Shown: positions 1 through 9,500 of the stretch, in pieces
How the letters are laid out: the number at the start of each line of letters is the position of its first letter
How positions within the stretch are numbered: the stretch's first letter is position 1
DNA from: Streptococcus salivarius
GTDB lineage: Bacteria > Bacillota > Bacilli > Lactobacillales > Streptococcaceae
NCBI RefSeq assembly: GCF_000785515.1
Contig: NZ_CP009913.1
Location: 1,330,001 to 1,394,000, forward strand
Direction: 5' to 3'
Length of the DNA stretch: 64,000 bases
The notes under the pieces: generated by a model
Told to the model about the DNA's origin: nothing
The model's input: the letters and a program-made list of their open reading frames with translations, nothing else
The model's database searches: none
Program-made: the position numbers and the translations under genes

Positions 1-1400
1 TATTACTGGTCACGTCAATCGTTCTACTTTGTGGCTTTTTCCTGGTTAGTCCCGTTGGGCAAATCAAACTGGGGGAACCCAATTCGGTGCCTGAACACTC
101 TACTATCTCTTGGATTGCCATGATATTTTCTGCTGGAATGGGAATCGGCCTTGTCTTCTACGGTGCCGCAGAGCCCTTATCCCATTATGCCATTTCAACG
201 GTACGAGCTACCCCAGGGTCGCAGGAAGCCTTAGCCGATGCTTTCCGTTACACTTTCTTTCACTGGGGCATCCATGCCTGGGCAATATATGCTTTAATCG
301 CCCTGGCCCTCGCCTACTTTGGTTTCCGAAAAAAAGAGAAATATCTTTTATCGGTTACCTTAAAGCCCTTGTTTGGTAAAAAAACAAACGGTAGCCTTGG
401 TAAGATTGTAGATACGATTACAGTGGTCGCTACTGTTATCGGGGTGGCAACCACTCTTGGTTTTGGGGCAGCCCAAATCAATGGGGGACTCAACTACCTC
501 TTTGGTATTCCAAACAATGCCCTTGTGCAAGTTATTATCATAATTATCACAACCATCCTCTTTACCATTTCAGCCCTTTCTGGTCTTGGAAAAGGGGTAA
601 AAATCTTATCAAACACCAATCTTATTTTAGCGGTTGGACTACTCGCCATCACCATAATCATCGGTCCCACAGTCCAGATTTTTAATACCTTGACCGATAG
701 TATCGGACTGTATATTTCCAATTTCTTCCGTATGAGTTTCAGTGCTGGTTCCTTTGGTCAATACAATCGTGACTGGATCAATACTTGGACGATTTTCTAT
801 TGGGCTTGGTGGATTTCTTGGTCACCATTCGTGGGAGTTTTTATTGCCAGAATTTCTAAAGGACGTAGTATCAGACAATTTCTATCCATCGTCTTATTAG
901 CACCGACTGTATTAAGCTTTTTATGGTTTTCTACCTTTGGAACACTTTCAACGCATGTTCAATCACTTGGAAATGTAGATTTAACACAGTTTCCAAGTGA
1001 GCAGACCTTGTTTGCAACCTTCAGTCAACTGCCATTTGGTTTTATTGCCTCCGTTGTTGCCATCATCCTGATCATTACCTTCTTTATCACGTCAGCAGAC
1101 TCTGCGACCTATGTGCTAGCTATGCTCTCTGATGATGGGAATCTCAAACCAAAGAATAACCTTAAAATCTTCTGGGGCGTACTCCTTGCGACTATTGCCA
1201 TCGTCTTACTTCTTTCAGGGGGCTTAGTAGCCTTGCAAAATACGCTGATTATCGTAGCCTTTCCATTTTCACTCATCATGGTACTGATTATGGTTTCCCT
1301 AGTCATTGAATTGCTACACGAAAAAGACAAGATGGGACTGTCAATCACACCGACACGATACCCTAAAAAAGATCAACCCTTCAAATCTTATGAAGAATAA
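1..1400 (+). CDS. BCCT-family glycine betaine/choline/carnitine transporter (5' end outside window)
   Basis: Secondary transporter for quaternary-ammonium osmolytes, acting in the cytoplasmic membrane in osmoprotection. The reading frame is open from base 3, so the GTG at 87 is internal and the true start lies upstream of the window; about 465 residues are visible of the roughly 500 usual for the family. Seen: the conserved glycine-rich stretch GMGIGLVFYGAAEPL after PEHS, and the tryptophan-rich BCCT signature WAWWISWSPFVGVFIARISKGR near the middle, with about ten hydrophobic segments. Exact substrate cannot be told from sequence. Followed directly by insertion-sequence debris and no clear terminator of its own. 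Confidence 0.93.
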   Translation, partial: LLVTSIVLLCGFFLVSPVGQIKLGEPNSVPEHSTISWIAMIFSAGMGIGLVFYGAAEPLSHYAISTVRATPGSQEALADAFRYTFFHWGIHAWAIYALIALALAYFGFRKKEKYLLSVTLKPLFGKKTNGSLGKIVDTITVVATVIGVATTLGFGAAQINGGLNYLFGIPNNALVQVIIIIITTILFTISALSGLGKGVKILSNTNLILAVGLLAITIIIGPTVQIFNTLTDSIGLYISNFFRMSFSAGSFGQYNRDWINTWTIFYWAWWISWSPFVGVFIARISKGRSIRQFLSIVLLAPTVLSFLWFSTFGTLSTHVQSLGNVDLTQFPSEQTLFATFSQLPFGFIASVVAIILIITFFITSADSATYVLAMLSDDGNLKPKNNLKIFWGVLLATIAIVLLLSGGLVALQNTLIIVAFPFSLIMVLIMVSLVIELLHEKDKMGLSITPTRYPKKDQPFKSYEE

Positions 1401-1453
1401 ATAACCCAATTTGTAAAATTAAGCTAGACAGAAAAAGCCATCTATGTTAGGCG

Positions 1454-1501
1454 GCTCTATAATTTCTGTAGTGGGTAAAACCACTGTAGAGATTATAGAG
1501 C
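1454..1501. repeat. Imperfect inverted repeat at the left edge of the IS remnant
   Basis: Two 21-base arms (1454-1474 and 1481-1501) form a long hairpin with only a few G-T or mismatched pairs around a six-base loop, followed by a short T run. It sits about 70 bases upstream of the ISL3-type transposase fragment, so it may be the end of that element or a terminator it carries. It could also terminate the BCCT transcript. Confidence 0.6.
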
Positions 1502-1573
1502 TTTTTGAATGCAGACAAAAAGTCCCATAAGAACTATAATGAAAAGCAACCAAACCATCATTAGGAAGAACTT

Positions 1574-1981
1574 ATGAGACTTATTAAGAATACCACAGAA
1601 TTAATCGGAATTAAAGACCCAAATATCATTATTTCTCTTGTTTTTGAAAAAGATACCTACATTGAGGTTCAAGCAACACTTGATTATACTGCACCATCAT
1701 GTCCTGACTGCCAAGGAAAAATGATCAAATATGACTTTCAAAAGCCTTCTAAAATTCCTCTCCTTGAACAAGTTGGAACACCTACACTATTACGTCTTAA
1801 AAAGCGTCGTTTCCAGTGTAAAAGTTGTAGGAGAGTCACGGTAGCTAAGACATCAATCGTTGAGAAAAACTGCCAAATCTCCAATCTAGTCCGGCAAAAA
1901 GTTGCATAGCTCCTTACTGAAAAGGTGTCACTAACAGATATTGCCAGAAGACTTCGTGTGTCGACGTCCACAGCTATAGCT
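1574..1981 (+). pseudogene. ISL3-family transposase, N-terminal remnant with nonsense codon
   Basis: Encodes the zinc-ribbon N-terminus typical of ISL3 transposases: CPDCQGKM and CKSCRRVT supply four cysteines, followed by the helix-turn-helix region. The frame is stopped by TAG at 1907-1909 but continues in frame as LLTEKVSLTDIARRLRVSTS, so one CAG-to-TAG change explains the stop. The rest of the transposase is missing: at about 1977-1981 the sequence switches to an IS30-type C-terminus. Non-functional remnant. Confidence 0.85.
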
Positions 1982-2068
1982 GATAAAAGAAATAGAATTC
2001 CTAGGAAATCATTGAATTATCAATCTCCCTACCAAGTTTTTCTGAGTTACTTGAAAAGTCTAACTTAA
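1982..2068 (+). pseudogene. IS30-family transposase, C-terminal fragment
   Basis: A 28-codon fragment (NRIPRKSLNYQSPYQVF, then LKSLT and a TAA stop) matches the conserved end of IS30 transposases, where an NxRPRKxLxxxTPxEVF-like motif closes the integrase core. It follows the ISL3 fragment in the same reading frame, so one element was inserted into or deleted against the other. The bases after the stop (TTGACAATTTAGG) resemble the terminal region of an IS30-type element. Confidence 0.7.
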
Positions 2069-2115
2069 TTTGACAATTTAGGTAACAAAAAATGAACTTA
2101 ATTCATTACGTTTCT

Positions 2116-3900
2116 TTAATTGTTATCATTTAATTTATCTAACAGAGCCTCTGCTACTTTTTCTGGAATGCCAAGGGCATGGATATCCTCAACAGTAGCT
2201 TTTTGGATAGCTGTCATAGACTTGAAGTATTTGAGGAGTTTTTGTTTGCGCTTAGGTCCTAACCCCTCCACGCCATCAAGTTTAGAACTGAAACTATTCT
2301 TACTACGGACTTGACGATGGAAGGTGATGGCAAAGCGGTGTACTTCATCCTGAATACGGTGAAGGAGGAAAAATTCCTCGGATTGACGTGGCAAATCAAT
2401 GACTCGCAAAGGATCTCCAAAAAGCAATTCATTGGTTTGGTGCTTGTCATTTTTCTGAAGACCTGCAACTGGGATAGATAGATTGAGTTCCTTGCGAAGC
2501 ACATCCTTGGCTACATTGACCTGACCTTGACCACCATCCATGATAATGAGGTCTGGTGGCGTTAGACCATCACGTTTGACACGACTATAGCGACGACGAA
2601 TGACCTCACGCATACTGGCATAATCGTCAGGGCCTTCAACAGTCTTAATCTTGTATTTGCGGTACTCTTTTTTATTAGGTTTACCATTTTCAAAGACAAC
2701 CATGGCAGAGACAGGGCTAGTTCCCATGATATTAGAGTTATCGAAAGACTCGATACGGACCGGTGTCGGAATCCCCATGAGTTTGCCTAGATTTTCAATA
2801 GCTCCTTGGGTCTTAGCCAAGTCTTTTTCGAGGAGATCAAATTTTTGGGTCAAACTGACGCGGGCATTTTTCGTCGCCAGATTAACCAACTGCTTCTTCT
2901 CTCCACGTTGAGGTTTAAAGACCTTGACCTCATCTCCAACTAGAGCCTCAACAGACTCTTGATCAATGTCTCCTGGAATGAAAATCTCCTTAGGCTTGAG
3001 ATGACGACTATCCAGATAAAACTGACCCATATAGGTTAGGAAATCTTCCTCAGCATCATTATAATAAGGGAACATATTGACATCACGCTGAATGAGTTTC
3101 CCTTGGCGAACAAAGAAAACCTGAACACACATCCACCCCTTATCCACGTAGTAACCGAAGATATCACGGTCCTGCATGTCTTGACGGATAACCCTTTGCT
3201 TGGTCCTAAGCGTCGAAACCGCCTCAATCAAATCGCGATACTCCGCAGCACGCTCAAACTCCATCTGGTCAGACATATCCTTCATCTTGGCCTTAAGCTG
3301 ATTAACGATTTTATCATCATGACCGTTTAGGAAATTCTTGACATCTTCAACCAAACCTTGCCAATAGTCCTCAGTGGTGTGACAGATGGTGTGGGCATTA
3401 CATTGGCCAATATGGTAATAGAAACAGACCTTATTGGCCGGATTTTTACATTTCTTAAAGGGGAAAATACGGTCCAAAAGCTTCTTGATTTCATTGGCCG
3501 CACCAGAGTCTGGGTAAGGACCAAAATAGAGACCGCCATCCTTCTTAACCTGGCGGGTAATCAAGAGCCTTGGATAGAGCTCCTTAGTAATCTTGATAAA
3601 TGGATAAGACTTGTCATCCTTGAGGCGGATGTTGAATTTAGGCATATTCTCTTGGATAAGATTAATTTCCAAAAGCAGGGCCTCAATATTGGACTCGGTT
3701 ACGATAAATTCAAAGTCTGCAATCTCAGATACCAAAAGCTCCGTCTTAGTATCATGACTTCCACGAAAATAGCTACGCACACGATTTTTTAGATTTTTAG
3801 CCTTACCGACATAGATAATATTGCCGAATTTGTCCTTGTGGAGATAGCACCCCGGGTTGTTTGGGAGCAATTCCAGCTTATGTTTAATCAGATTATTCAT
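2116..3900 (-). CDS. uvrC: Excinuclease ABC subunit C
   Basis: Nuclease subunit of the UvrABC nucleotide-excision repair complex; makes both incisions around a DNA lesion. The 594 residues match the family length. Order of domains: GIY-YIG nuclease at about 10-90 ([26 protein letters not shown]), UVR motif at about 200-235 that contacts UvrB, the RNase H-like second nuclease (ESFDNSN, MDGGQGQ), and helix-hairpin-helix motifs at the C-terminus ([16 protein letters not shown]). No Shine-Dalgarno sequence precedes the start; a TACAAT hexamer lies six bases upstream of the ATG, so the message may be leaderless. Confidence 0.97.
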   Translation of the reverse strand: MNNLIKHKLELLPNNPGCYLHKDKFGNIIYVGKAKNLKNRVRSYFRGSHDTKTELLVSEIADFEFIVTESNIEALLLEINLIQENMPKFNIRLKDDKSYPFIKITKELYPRLLITRQVKKDGGLYFGPYPDSGAANEIKKLLDRIFPFKKCKNPANKVCFYYHIGQCNAHTICHTTEDYWQGLVEDVKNFLNGHDDKIVNQLKAKMKDMSDQMEFERAAEYRDLIEAVSTLRTKQRVIRQDMQDRDIFGYYVDKGWMCVQVFFVRQGKLIQRDVNMFPYYNDAEEDFLTYMGQFYLDSRHLKPKEIFIPGDIDQESVEALVGDEVKVFKPQRGEKKQLVNLATKNARVSLTQKFDLLEKDLAKTQGAIENLGKLMGIPTPVRIESFDNSNIMGTSPVSAMVVFENGKPNKKEYRKYKIKTVEGPDDYASMREVIRRRYSRVKRDGLTPPDLIIMDGGQGQVNVAKDVLRKELNLSIPVAGLQKNDKHQTNELLFGDPLRVIDLPRQSEEFFLLHRIQDEVHRFAITFHRQVRSKNSFSSKLDGVEGLGPKRKQKLLKYFKSMTAIQKATVEDIHALGIPEKVAEALLDKLNDNN

Positions 3901-3914
3901 GCTTTCATTGTAGC

Positions 3915-3938
3915 AAAAAAAAGAGCTGAAAAGCTCTT
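3915..3938 (-). terminator. Rho-independent terminator of the HAD hydrolase gene
   Basis: Seven-base stem (3921-3927 with 3932-3938), four-base loop, and an eight-base T run on the minus strand, lying between the upstream HAD gene and uvrC. The uvrC promoter must start within or just after it. Confidence 0.85.
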
Positions 3939-3972
3939 AATAGTCATGGGTAAATACAATTTGAAAAGAGGT

Positions 3973-4668
3973 CTATTTGCTCAAAATCGTCAAAATTTCT
4001 TGGTAGTTTTTGACTTGATAGGTTGGAACAGCTGGAGTCTCATTAACCAAACCTTTTGGATTAAACCAAATGCTGTCAATTCCTGCATTATTACCACCTT
4101 GAATATCAGCAGTTAGACTATCACCAATCATGAGGGCCGAATCGGGATGAAAGTCATTCACCTGATCCGCAATTTTTTCAAAAAAGTCCGTAGACGGTTT
4201 GTGGGCACCCACTTCATCTGAAATGAAAATATCGTCGAAGAAAGGCAAGATGCTTGAGGCTTGCAGACGACCACGTTGGATGTAGCTAACACCATTAGTT
4301 GCTGCATAAATCTTGTGACCGCGATTTTTAACGTTCGATAAGAAAGCATGGGCCTGAGGCAACTCCTGCCCCTGTTGGCTCAAGAAATGCTGGTAACGGC
4401 CAGCTAAGTGACTGCCATCAACCTCCTGTCCAAAATGCTCAAAAAGACGAGAAAAGCGAGTGCGAAGCAATTCCGGCTTAGTGATTAAACCATGATTGAG
4501 ATCTTCCCACATGGAACGATTCATGGGGATATAGTGATCCTTGTAAACTTTAAGATCTCGTGAAGCCACCCCAGCCCCTTCAAGAAGGTAGGTCAAAGCC
4601 AAATCTTCAGCACGGTCAAAATCTAGGAGGGTGTGGTCAAGGTCGAAAAGTAAATGCGTGTAGGTCAT
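3973..4668 (-). CDS. HAD-superfamily hydrolase, YjjG-type (pyrimidine 5'-nucleotidase-like)
   Basis: Cytosolic haloacid dehalogenase-fold phosphatase of 231 residues. Motif I is FDLDHTLLDFD at about 8-18 with the nucleophilic aspartate; motif II is AATNG at about 118-122; motif III/IV is KPSTDFFEKI with MIGDSLTADIQGG. The alpha-helical cap between motifs I and II fits the YjjG/YfnB group, which dephosphorylates nucleoside monophosphates including non-canonical pyrimidines. Start supported by AAAGGATA six bases upstream of ATG. Not in an operon with uvrC, since a terminator intervenes. Confidence 0.88.
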   Translation of the reverse strand: MTYTHLLFDLDHTLLDFDRAEDLALTYLLEGAGVASRDLKVYKDHYIPMNRSMWEDLNHGLITKPELLRTRFSRLFEHFGQEVDGSHLAGRYQHFLSQQGQELPQAHAFLSNVKNRGHKIYAATNGVSYIQRGRLQASSILPFFDDIFISDEVGAHKPSTDFFEKIADQVNDFHPDSALMIGDSLTADIQGGNNAGIDSIWFNPKGLVNETPAVPTYQVKNYQEILTILSK

Positions 4669-4900
4669 GGTATATCCTTTCTAACTGGAAATCTTTAGGC
4701 TCTATTTTACCACAATCCAGCTACATATAATTAAAGAAACACAAAAGGGCGACCCACAGGCCACCCTCTCAGATTTATGAAAAATAAGTATTGCTTACTT
4801 AATAGACTGCTATTATATCCATTGAAGCTTAAAGAAAGCTTAAAGTAGGTTATTTTTTTTTGATTCTATAGATTTTTACTTAAACAGCGAATCTCTTTAA

Positions 4901-4913
4901 TTCGTGGTATACT
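4901..4913 (+). promoter_or_regulatory. Extended -10 promoter of sdaAB-sdaAA
   Basis: TATACT at 4908-4913 is preceded by TG at 4905-4906, giving an extended -10 element; no good -35 hexamer is present at the right distance, as is common for this promoter type. It lies 33 bases upstream of the sdaAB start codon. Confidence 0.55.
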
Positions 4914-4945
4914 GAAAATACAAGATTAATCAAACGAGGCGTGTT

Positions 4946-5617
4946 ATGAAAAATTTAAAATTTCAATCCGTTTTTGACATCATCGGACCTGTCATGGTCG
5001 GGCCTTCCTCTAGTCATACTGCAGGAGCTGTTCGTATTGGCAAGATTGTTTCTGCCATCTTTGGTGAGACACCGACTGAGGTAGAATTTCAACTTTTTAA
5101 TTCCTTTGCCAAAACCTATCGAGGTCACGGGACAGATGTGGCTCTAGTGGCTGGTATTTTAGGTATGGAAACGGACGACCCTGACATCCCACGCGCTCTG
5201 GATATCGCATACGAAAAAGGCATTAAGGTCTACTGGAAAATTAACAAGGATAGTAATGCGCCACACCCCAATACGACTCGTATCACCTTAAAAAATGCTA
5301 CAAAAACCATTTCTGCCACAGGCGTTTCTATCGGTGGAGGAAATATCCAAGTAACTGAACTCAATGGTTTTGCGGTCAATCTCAAGATGAATACACCGAC
5401 TCTCATCATTGTCCACCAAGACGTTCCAGGAATGATTGCCCTTGTCACAGATATTTTGTCGCGTTATGGCATCAATATCGCCCAAATGACTGTTACTCGG
5501 GAAAACGCCGGTGAAAAGGCCATTATGATTATCGAAATTGACTCGCACCAGTGTGATGAGGCCGTCACTGAAATCGCTAGAATTCCTCATCTACATAATG
5601 TCAACTTTTTCAGCTAA
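4946..5617 (+). CDS. sdaAB: L-serine dehydratase, iron-sulfur-dependent, beta subunit
   Basis: With SdaAA forms the oxygen-sensitive 4Fe-4S enzyme that converts L-serine to pyruvate and ammonia in the cytosol. 223 residues, the usual length for the beta chain of the two-subunit Gram-positive enzyme. N-terminal part contains VGPSSSHTAGAVRIG, the signature of the family; the C-terminal ~75 residues (PGMIALVTDILSRYGINIAQM) form an ACT domain likely to sense serine. Only 12 bases separate it from sdaAA. Confidence 0.96.
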   Translation: MKNLKFQSVFDIIGPVMVGPSSSHTAGAVRIGKIVSAIFGETPTEVEFQLFNSFAKTYRGHGTDVALVAGILGMETDDPDIPRALDIAYEKGIKVYWKINKDSNAPHPNTTRITLKNATKTISATGVSIGGGNIQVTELNGFAVNLKMNTPTLIIVHQDVPGMIALVTDILSRYGINIAQMTVTRENAGEKAIMIIEIDSHQCDEAVTEIARIPHLHNVNFFS

Positions 5618-5629
5618 GAGGGGGATTGC

Positions 5630-6499
5630 ATGTTTTACACTATTGAAGAATTAGTTCAACAAGCTGACCGAGATTACCAAGGTAATATCGCCGAACTCAT
5701 GATTGCTACAGAGACAGAGCTAACTGGACGGGAACGTCCTGAAATCCTAGCTCTGATGGCTCGAAATCTTGAAGTGATGAAGGAGTCTGTTCAGGCTGGT
5801 TTGTCTCCTGAGAAATCACCAACTGGCTTAACCGGGGGAGACGCTGCCAAACTGGATGCCTATATCAAAAATGGAAAGACCTTGGCTGATTCTGCCGTCT
5901 TAGGTGCTGCTAGAAATGCCATGGCAGTCAATGAATCTAACGCCAAGATGGGCTTGGTTTGTGCCACACCAACTGCTGGATCAGCTGGTTGTCTACCTGC
6001 TGTTCTTACAACTGCTATCGAAAAACTGGGCTTAACCGAATCACAACAATTGGATTTTCTCTTTACTGCTGGTGCATTTGGCTTAGTCATCGCAAATAAT
6101 GCCTCGATATCTGGTGCCGAGGGAGGCTGCCAAGCTGAAGTCGGTTCCGCCTCTGCTATGGCTGCTGCCGCTATTACAATGGCTGCTGGTGGAACACCTT
6201 TCCAAGCCAGCCAGGCCATCTGCTTTGTGCTTAAGAATATGTTGGGACTCATTTGCGACCCTGTAGCCGGATTGGTTGAGGTCCCATGTGTCAAACGTAA
6301 TGCTATGGGGGCAAGCTTTGCCCTAGTAGCTGCGGACATGGCCTTGGCAGGCATCACATCAGCCATTCCAGTCGACCAGGTCGTTGATGCTATGTATCAG
6401 GTTGGTTCAGCTATGCCAACTGCCTTCCGTGAAACTGCTGAAGGTGGCTTAGCAGCAACTCCGAAAGGAAAAGCACTCGCAAAAGAAATTTTTGGATAA
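5630..6499 (+). CDS. sdaAA: L-serine dehydratase, iron-sulfur-dependent, alpha subunit
   Basis: Catalytic partner of SdaAB. 289 residues. Cysteines able to hold the iron-sulfur cluster appear in GLVCATPTAGSAGC, EGGCQAEVGSA and LICDPVAGLVEVPC, all typical of the alpha chain. The glycine- and alanine-rich middle (SASAMAAAAITMAAGG) is also characteristic. Translation is likely coupled to sdaAB by the GAGGGGGATTGC ribosome-binding stretch just before the ATG. A strong terminator follows, so the two genes form a complete operon. Confidence 0.96.
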   Translation: MFYTIEELVQQADRDYQGNIAELMIATETELTGRERPEILALMARNLEVMKESVQAGLSPEKSPTGLTGGDAAKLDAYIKNGKTLADSAVLGAARNAMAVNESNAKMGLVCATPTAGSAGCLPAVLTTAIEKLGLTESQQLDFLFTAGAFGLVIANNASISGAEGGCQAEVGSASAMAAAAITMAAGGTPFQASQAICFVLKNMLGLICDPVAGLVEVPCVKRNAMGASFALVAADMALAGITSAIPVDQVVDAMYQVGSAMPTAFRETAEGGLAATPKGKALAKEIFG

Positions 6500-6513
6500 T
6501 TTTTAGTAGAAAC

Positions 6514-6551
6514 AAAAAAACTTAGAAGCACTCATACTTCTAAGTTTTTTT
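6514..6551. terminator. Bidirectional terminator between sdaAA and fruA
   Basis: Fifteen-base perfect stem (6514-6528 with 6537-6551), eight-base loop, flanked by A and T runs on both sides, so it can stop transcripts of the convergent sdaAA and fruA genes. Confidence 0.92.
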
Positions 6552-6582
6552 CTTCTTACATAGCCTTTTCAACGTTTTGATT

Positions 6583-9500
6583 TTAGCTGAATAGCCATTT
6601 TGTCAAAAAGTGCCATGTTTCTTTGGCAATACTTGCAAGGAAGGTTGAGAGACTAAATGCGTTGAATTTTTTGAGGAGGTTCTCAACAAGTGAGGCGACA
6701 GTCTTAGGTATTTCCACTGGAGTGTTACTTTCTTCTTTCTTACCAGTATTATCCTGAGATGGATCTGGCACTGTGTTTGTACTATCGTGACCATTATTTT
6801 GCCCAGTTGGTTCAGGCTCTGGAGCAAGCTCAGGTTCAACCGGTTTATTTTCCGGATTTGGCTCTGGACTAGGTTCTAGCTGAGGATCAGGTTTAATTGG
6901 TTCGTCAGTAGTGTCACTGCTTGTGTTTGTCATTTTTTCAGTAACGAAGAAGTTTTGGAATTCTACTGAGCCATCCCAAAGACCAACACCTACATGGGCT
7001 TGATTGAAGTAATTATCCACAGCATCAAATTGATGATGAAGCACTTCCTTGCCATCGACATAGACTGTCATGGTGTCTACGCCTTTCTCAACCTTGACGT
7101 GGTGGTACTGGCCGTCATTGATAGCCTTATCCAAGTGAGCTTCAGCGATGGTTTCACCACCAAAACGGAAGAGACGAACAGTATCGTTATCAGCAAATTG
7201 GACAGAGTAGGCACGACCTGGTTCTTCACGTTCCGCAGCTACAAAGAGGTTGACCAAGCCATGTTGGTATTTGACATCGATATCATAGTCAAATTGCTTG
7301 AAGCCATTACTTTCATAGGCCATGAAGAAGTCATTGGCACTAACATTGCTATCGTAAAGGGTATCGTCATCAATATACCAATCACCAGTGACAGCTTTCA
7401 AGCCTTTAAGGTTGGTCGCAAAATTATTGAGCGTAATGTCAATATTAAAGGTCTTGGTCAATGATGGGTTTTCAACTGAAGTTGCTGTGACAGTGAGATG
7501 ACCCTTGTGAAGGGCTTTGAGAGAAAGTTTATTGTCATGTTCAGTATAGGACACCAAACTTGGATCACTTACTGTCCATGTCACATCCTGCTCTTCAGAA
7601 GCTGGTGCGAGGTAAACTTGCAAATCCTTACTTTGACCAACTTCAAGAGCCAAATGACCTGCAACTGTGGTGTTCATGGCAACAGCCTTAGTGACTTCCT
7701 TCTTGTCAGTCCAAGTACTCTTAATTGGGTAGATAGCAATATTTGCTTTGGCTGGACCACCTTCAACCAAGACGCTCGCTCCAACGGCTCTTGGGCTTGG
7801 GAAAATCTGATTAGCACCAGCTACCGTATTCCCCTTAGCAAAGACTTCCACACTCGCACGGTCCACATAAAGATGCAAATCAATTGAACCATCTTCATTG
7901 CGAGTCACTTGTTGACTATTAACCTTAGCAAAAGCATCTGAAAGGATAGTACCAGATTGGCTACGGTCAATAGACAAAGTTTCCTTAGTTAAATCGTAAA
8001 TGACCTTAGTAGCTTGACCATCACCGACGCGAAGGTTAAATCCAACTGCTGTCGTGTCCTTGCCTGGTACAAAGTGAGAAACCACTTCATACGTGTCACC
8101 TTTGAAATCTTTAAGCAATTCATTATCAGAAGCTACTATGACATTTTCAAAATACTGAGCGTTGTCTGTGTCACGAAGGCTTTCATAGGCCTTAACAGGG
8201 GTTTGGGTTAAAAGGTAACGATCGCCTGATTTAACCAAACCAAGGTCAAGGTTAAGGTTAAAGGTACCATTAAATTTTTGACCTACAGTATCTGCAACCA
8301 GATTGCAATAATCTTCCCAAGTGTTCATCCAGTTAATTTCAGTCAATTGTGGGATGTTTGGATGGTCAGCTGTTCCAAAATCATGAACATAATAAGTCAT
8401 AGCAGCATAGGAATCCTTACCAAAATTCATGGTTTCGTCATGGTCTTGGTAAACATCATCAGCTACAAAGGCCCACTTGCCATCCACTTGTTTAAAATCA
8501 CCAACCTTGTAAGAACGACCGCCACGTGAGAGGACCCACTTGAGTGCGCCATCATTGGCTACAATCGGATAAAGGTCAGGACATTCCGTATGCAAATCCT
8601 TGTAGGTTGTTTCCACTTGCCAGTTCTTCAAGTCTGGTGAAGAATAAATGCGAAGTGGACCACCTGCAAGGACCATAAACCATTGGTTATCCCAGCGGAA
8701 GACCTTAGGGTCACGGAAATCTTGGTTTTGAAGGGGGTCCTGAGACCAGTCGGCAACTACCTTGTCATATTTTTGCCAAGTTCTACCCTCGTCCTCACTA
8801 TAGGCAATTTCAATCCGTTGCCCATTACCATTTGAAGTGATAATAGCTACCAGGCCACCTTCCGGAGATTTGAAGAGGCCTGAACTATTGGTACTATCAA
8901 CCACGACAGAGCCTGAGAACATGTGACCTGTCGCATCTGGATAGAAGGCTATCGGCTCTTCATCCCAATGTAGCAAGTCTCGGCTTGTCGCATGGGCCCA
9001 GTGCATTGGCCCCCATTTGGTATCATCGTAAAATTGATAGAAGAGATGGTAACGTCCCTTGTAGAAAACCAAACCATTAGGGTCATTAGCCCAGCCATCC
9101 TTGACAGAATAATGATACTGATCACGATAAAGCTCGTTGTAATACACATCATCACTCTGTCTGCGGTGGATATTAACACGATAAGTCAAGGTCACAGGAC
9201 GGCCTAGTGAATCAGTCATACTACTTTCAATAATAAAGTAATTGGCACCTACAGCCACTGGCAATTGTGAAATATCTGTGTAAACATTTCCCTTGGCATC
9301 TTCTACCTTGATAACAGCATTTGGATTATGCTTAGTGATGTCAAAGCCTACTGTCTCTGCATTGTGTCCCACATATTGGATATGGAGTGGTTCTTCAGAG
9401 AAGAATTGGGCTTGTTTTTCAACAGATCCTGTTTTTGAGGTCACAACAAGATTGTCAATCAAAGGAAGACTGGCATCATCAAGATTAACATAGCGGGTGT

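Noticed and set aside
3358..3792. 144-codon frame on the plus strand inside uvrC
   Set aside because: Lies wholly antisense within the uvrC coding region, no ribosome-binding site, and no protein features; uvrC motifs explain the bases.
5860..6366. 168-codon frame antisense to sdaAA
   Set aside because: Antisense shadow made possible by the alanine/glycine-rich codons of SdaAA.
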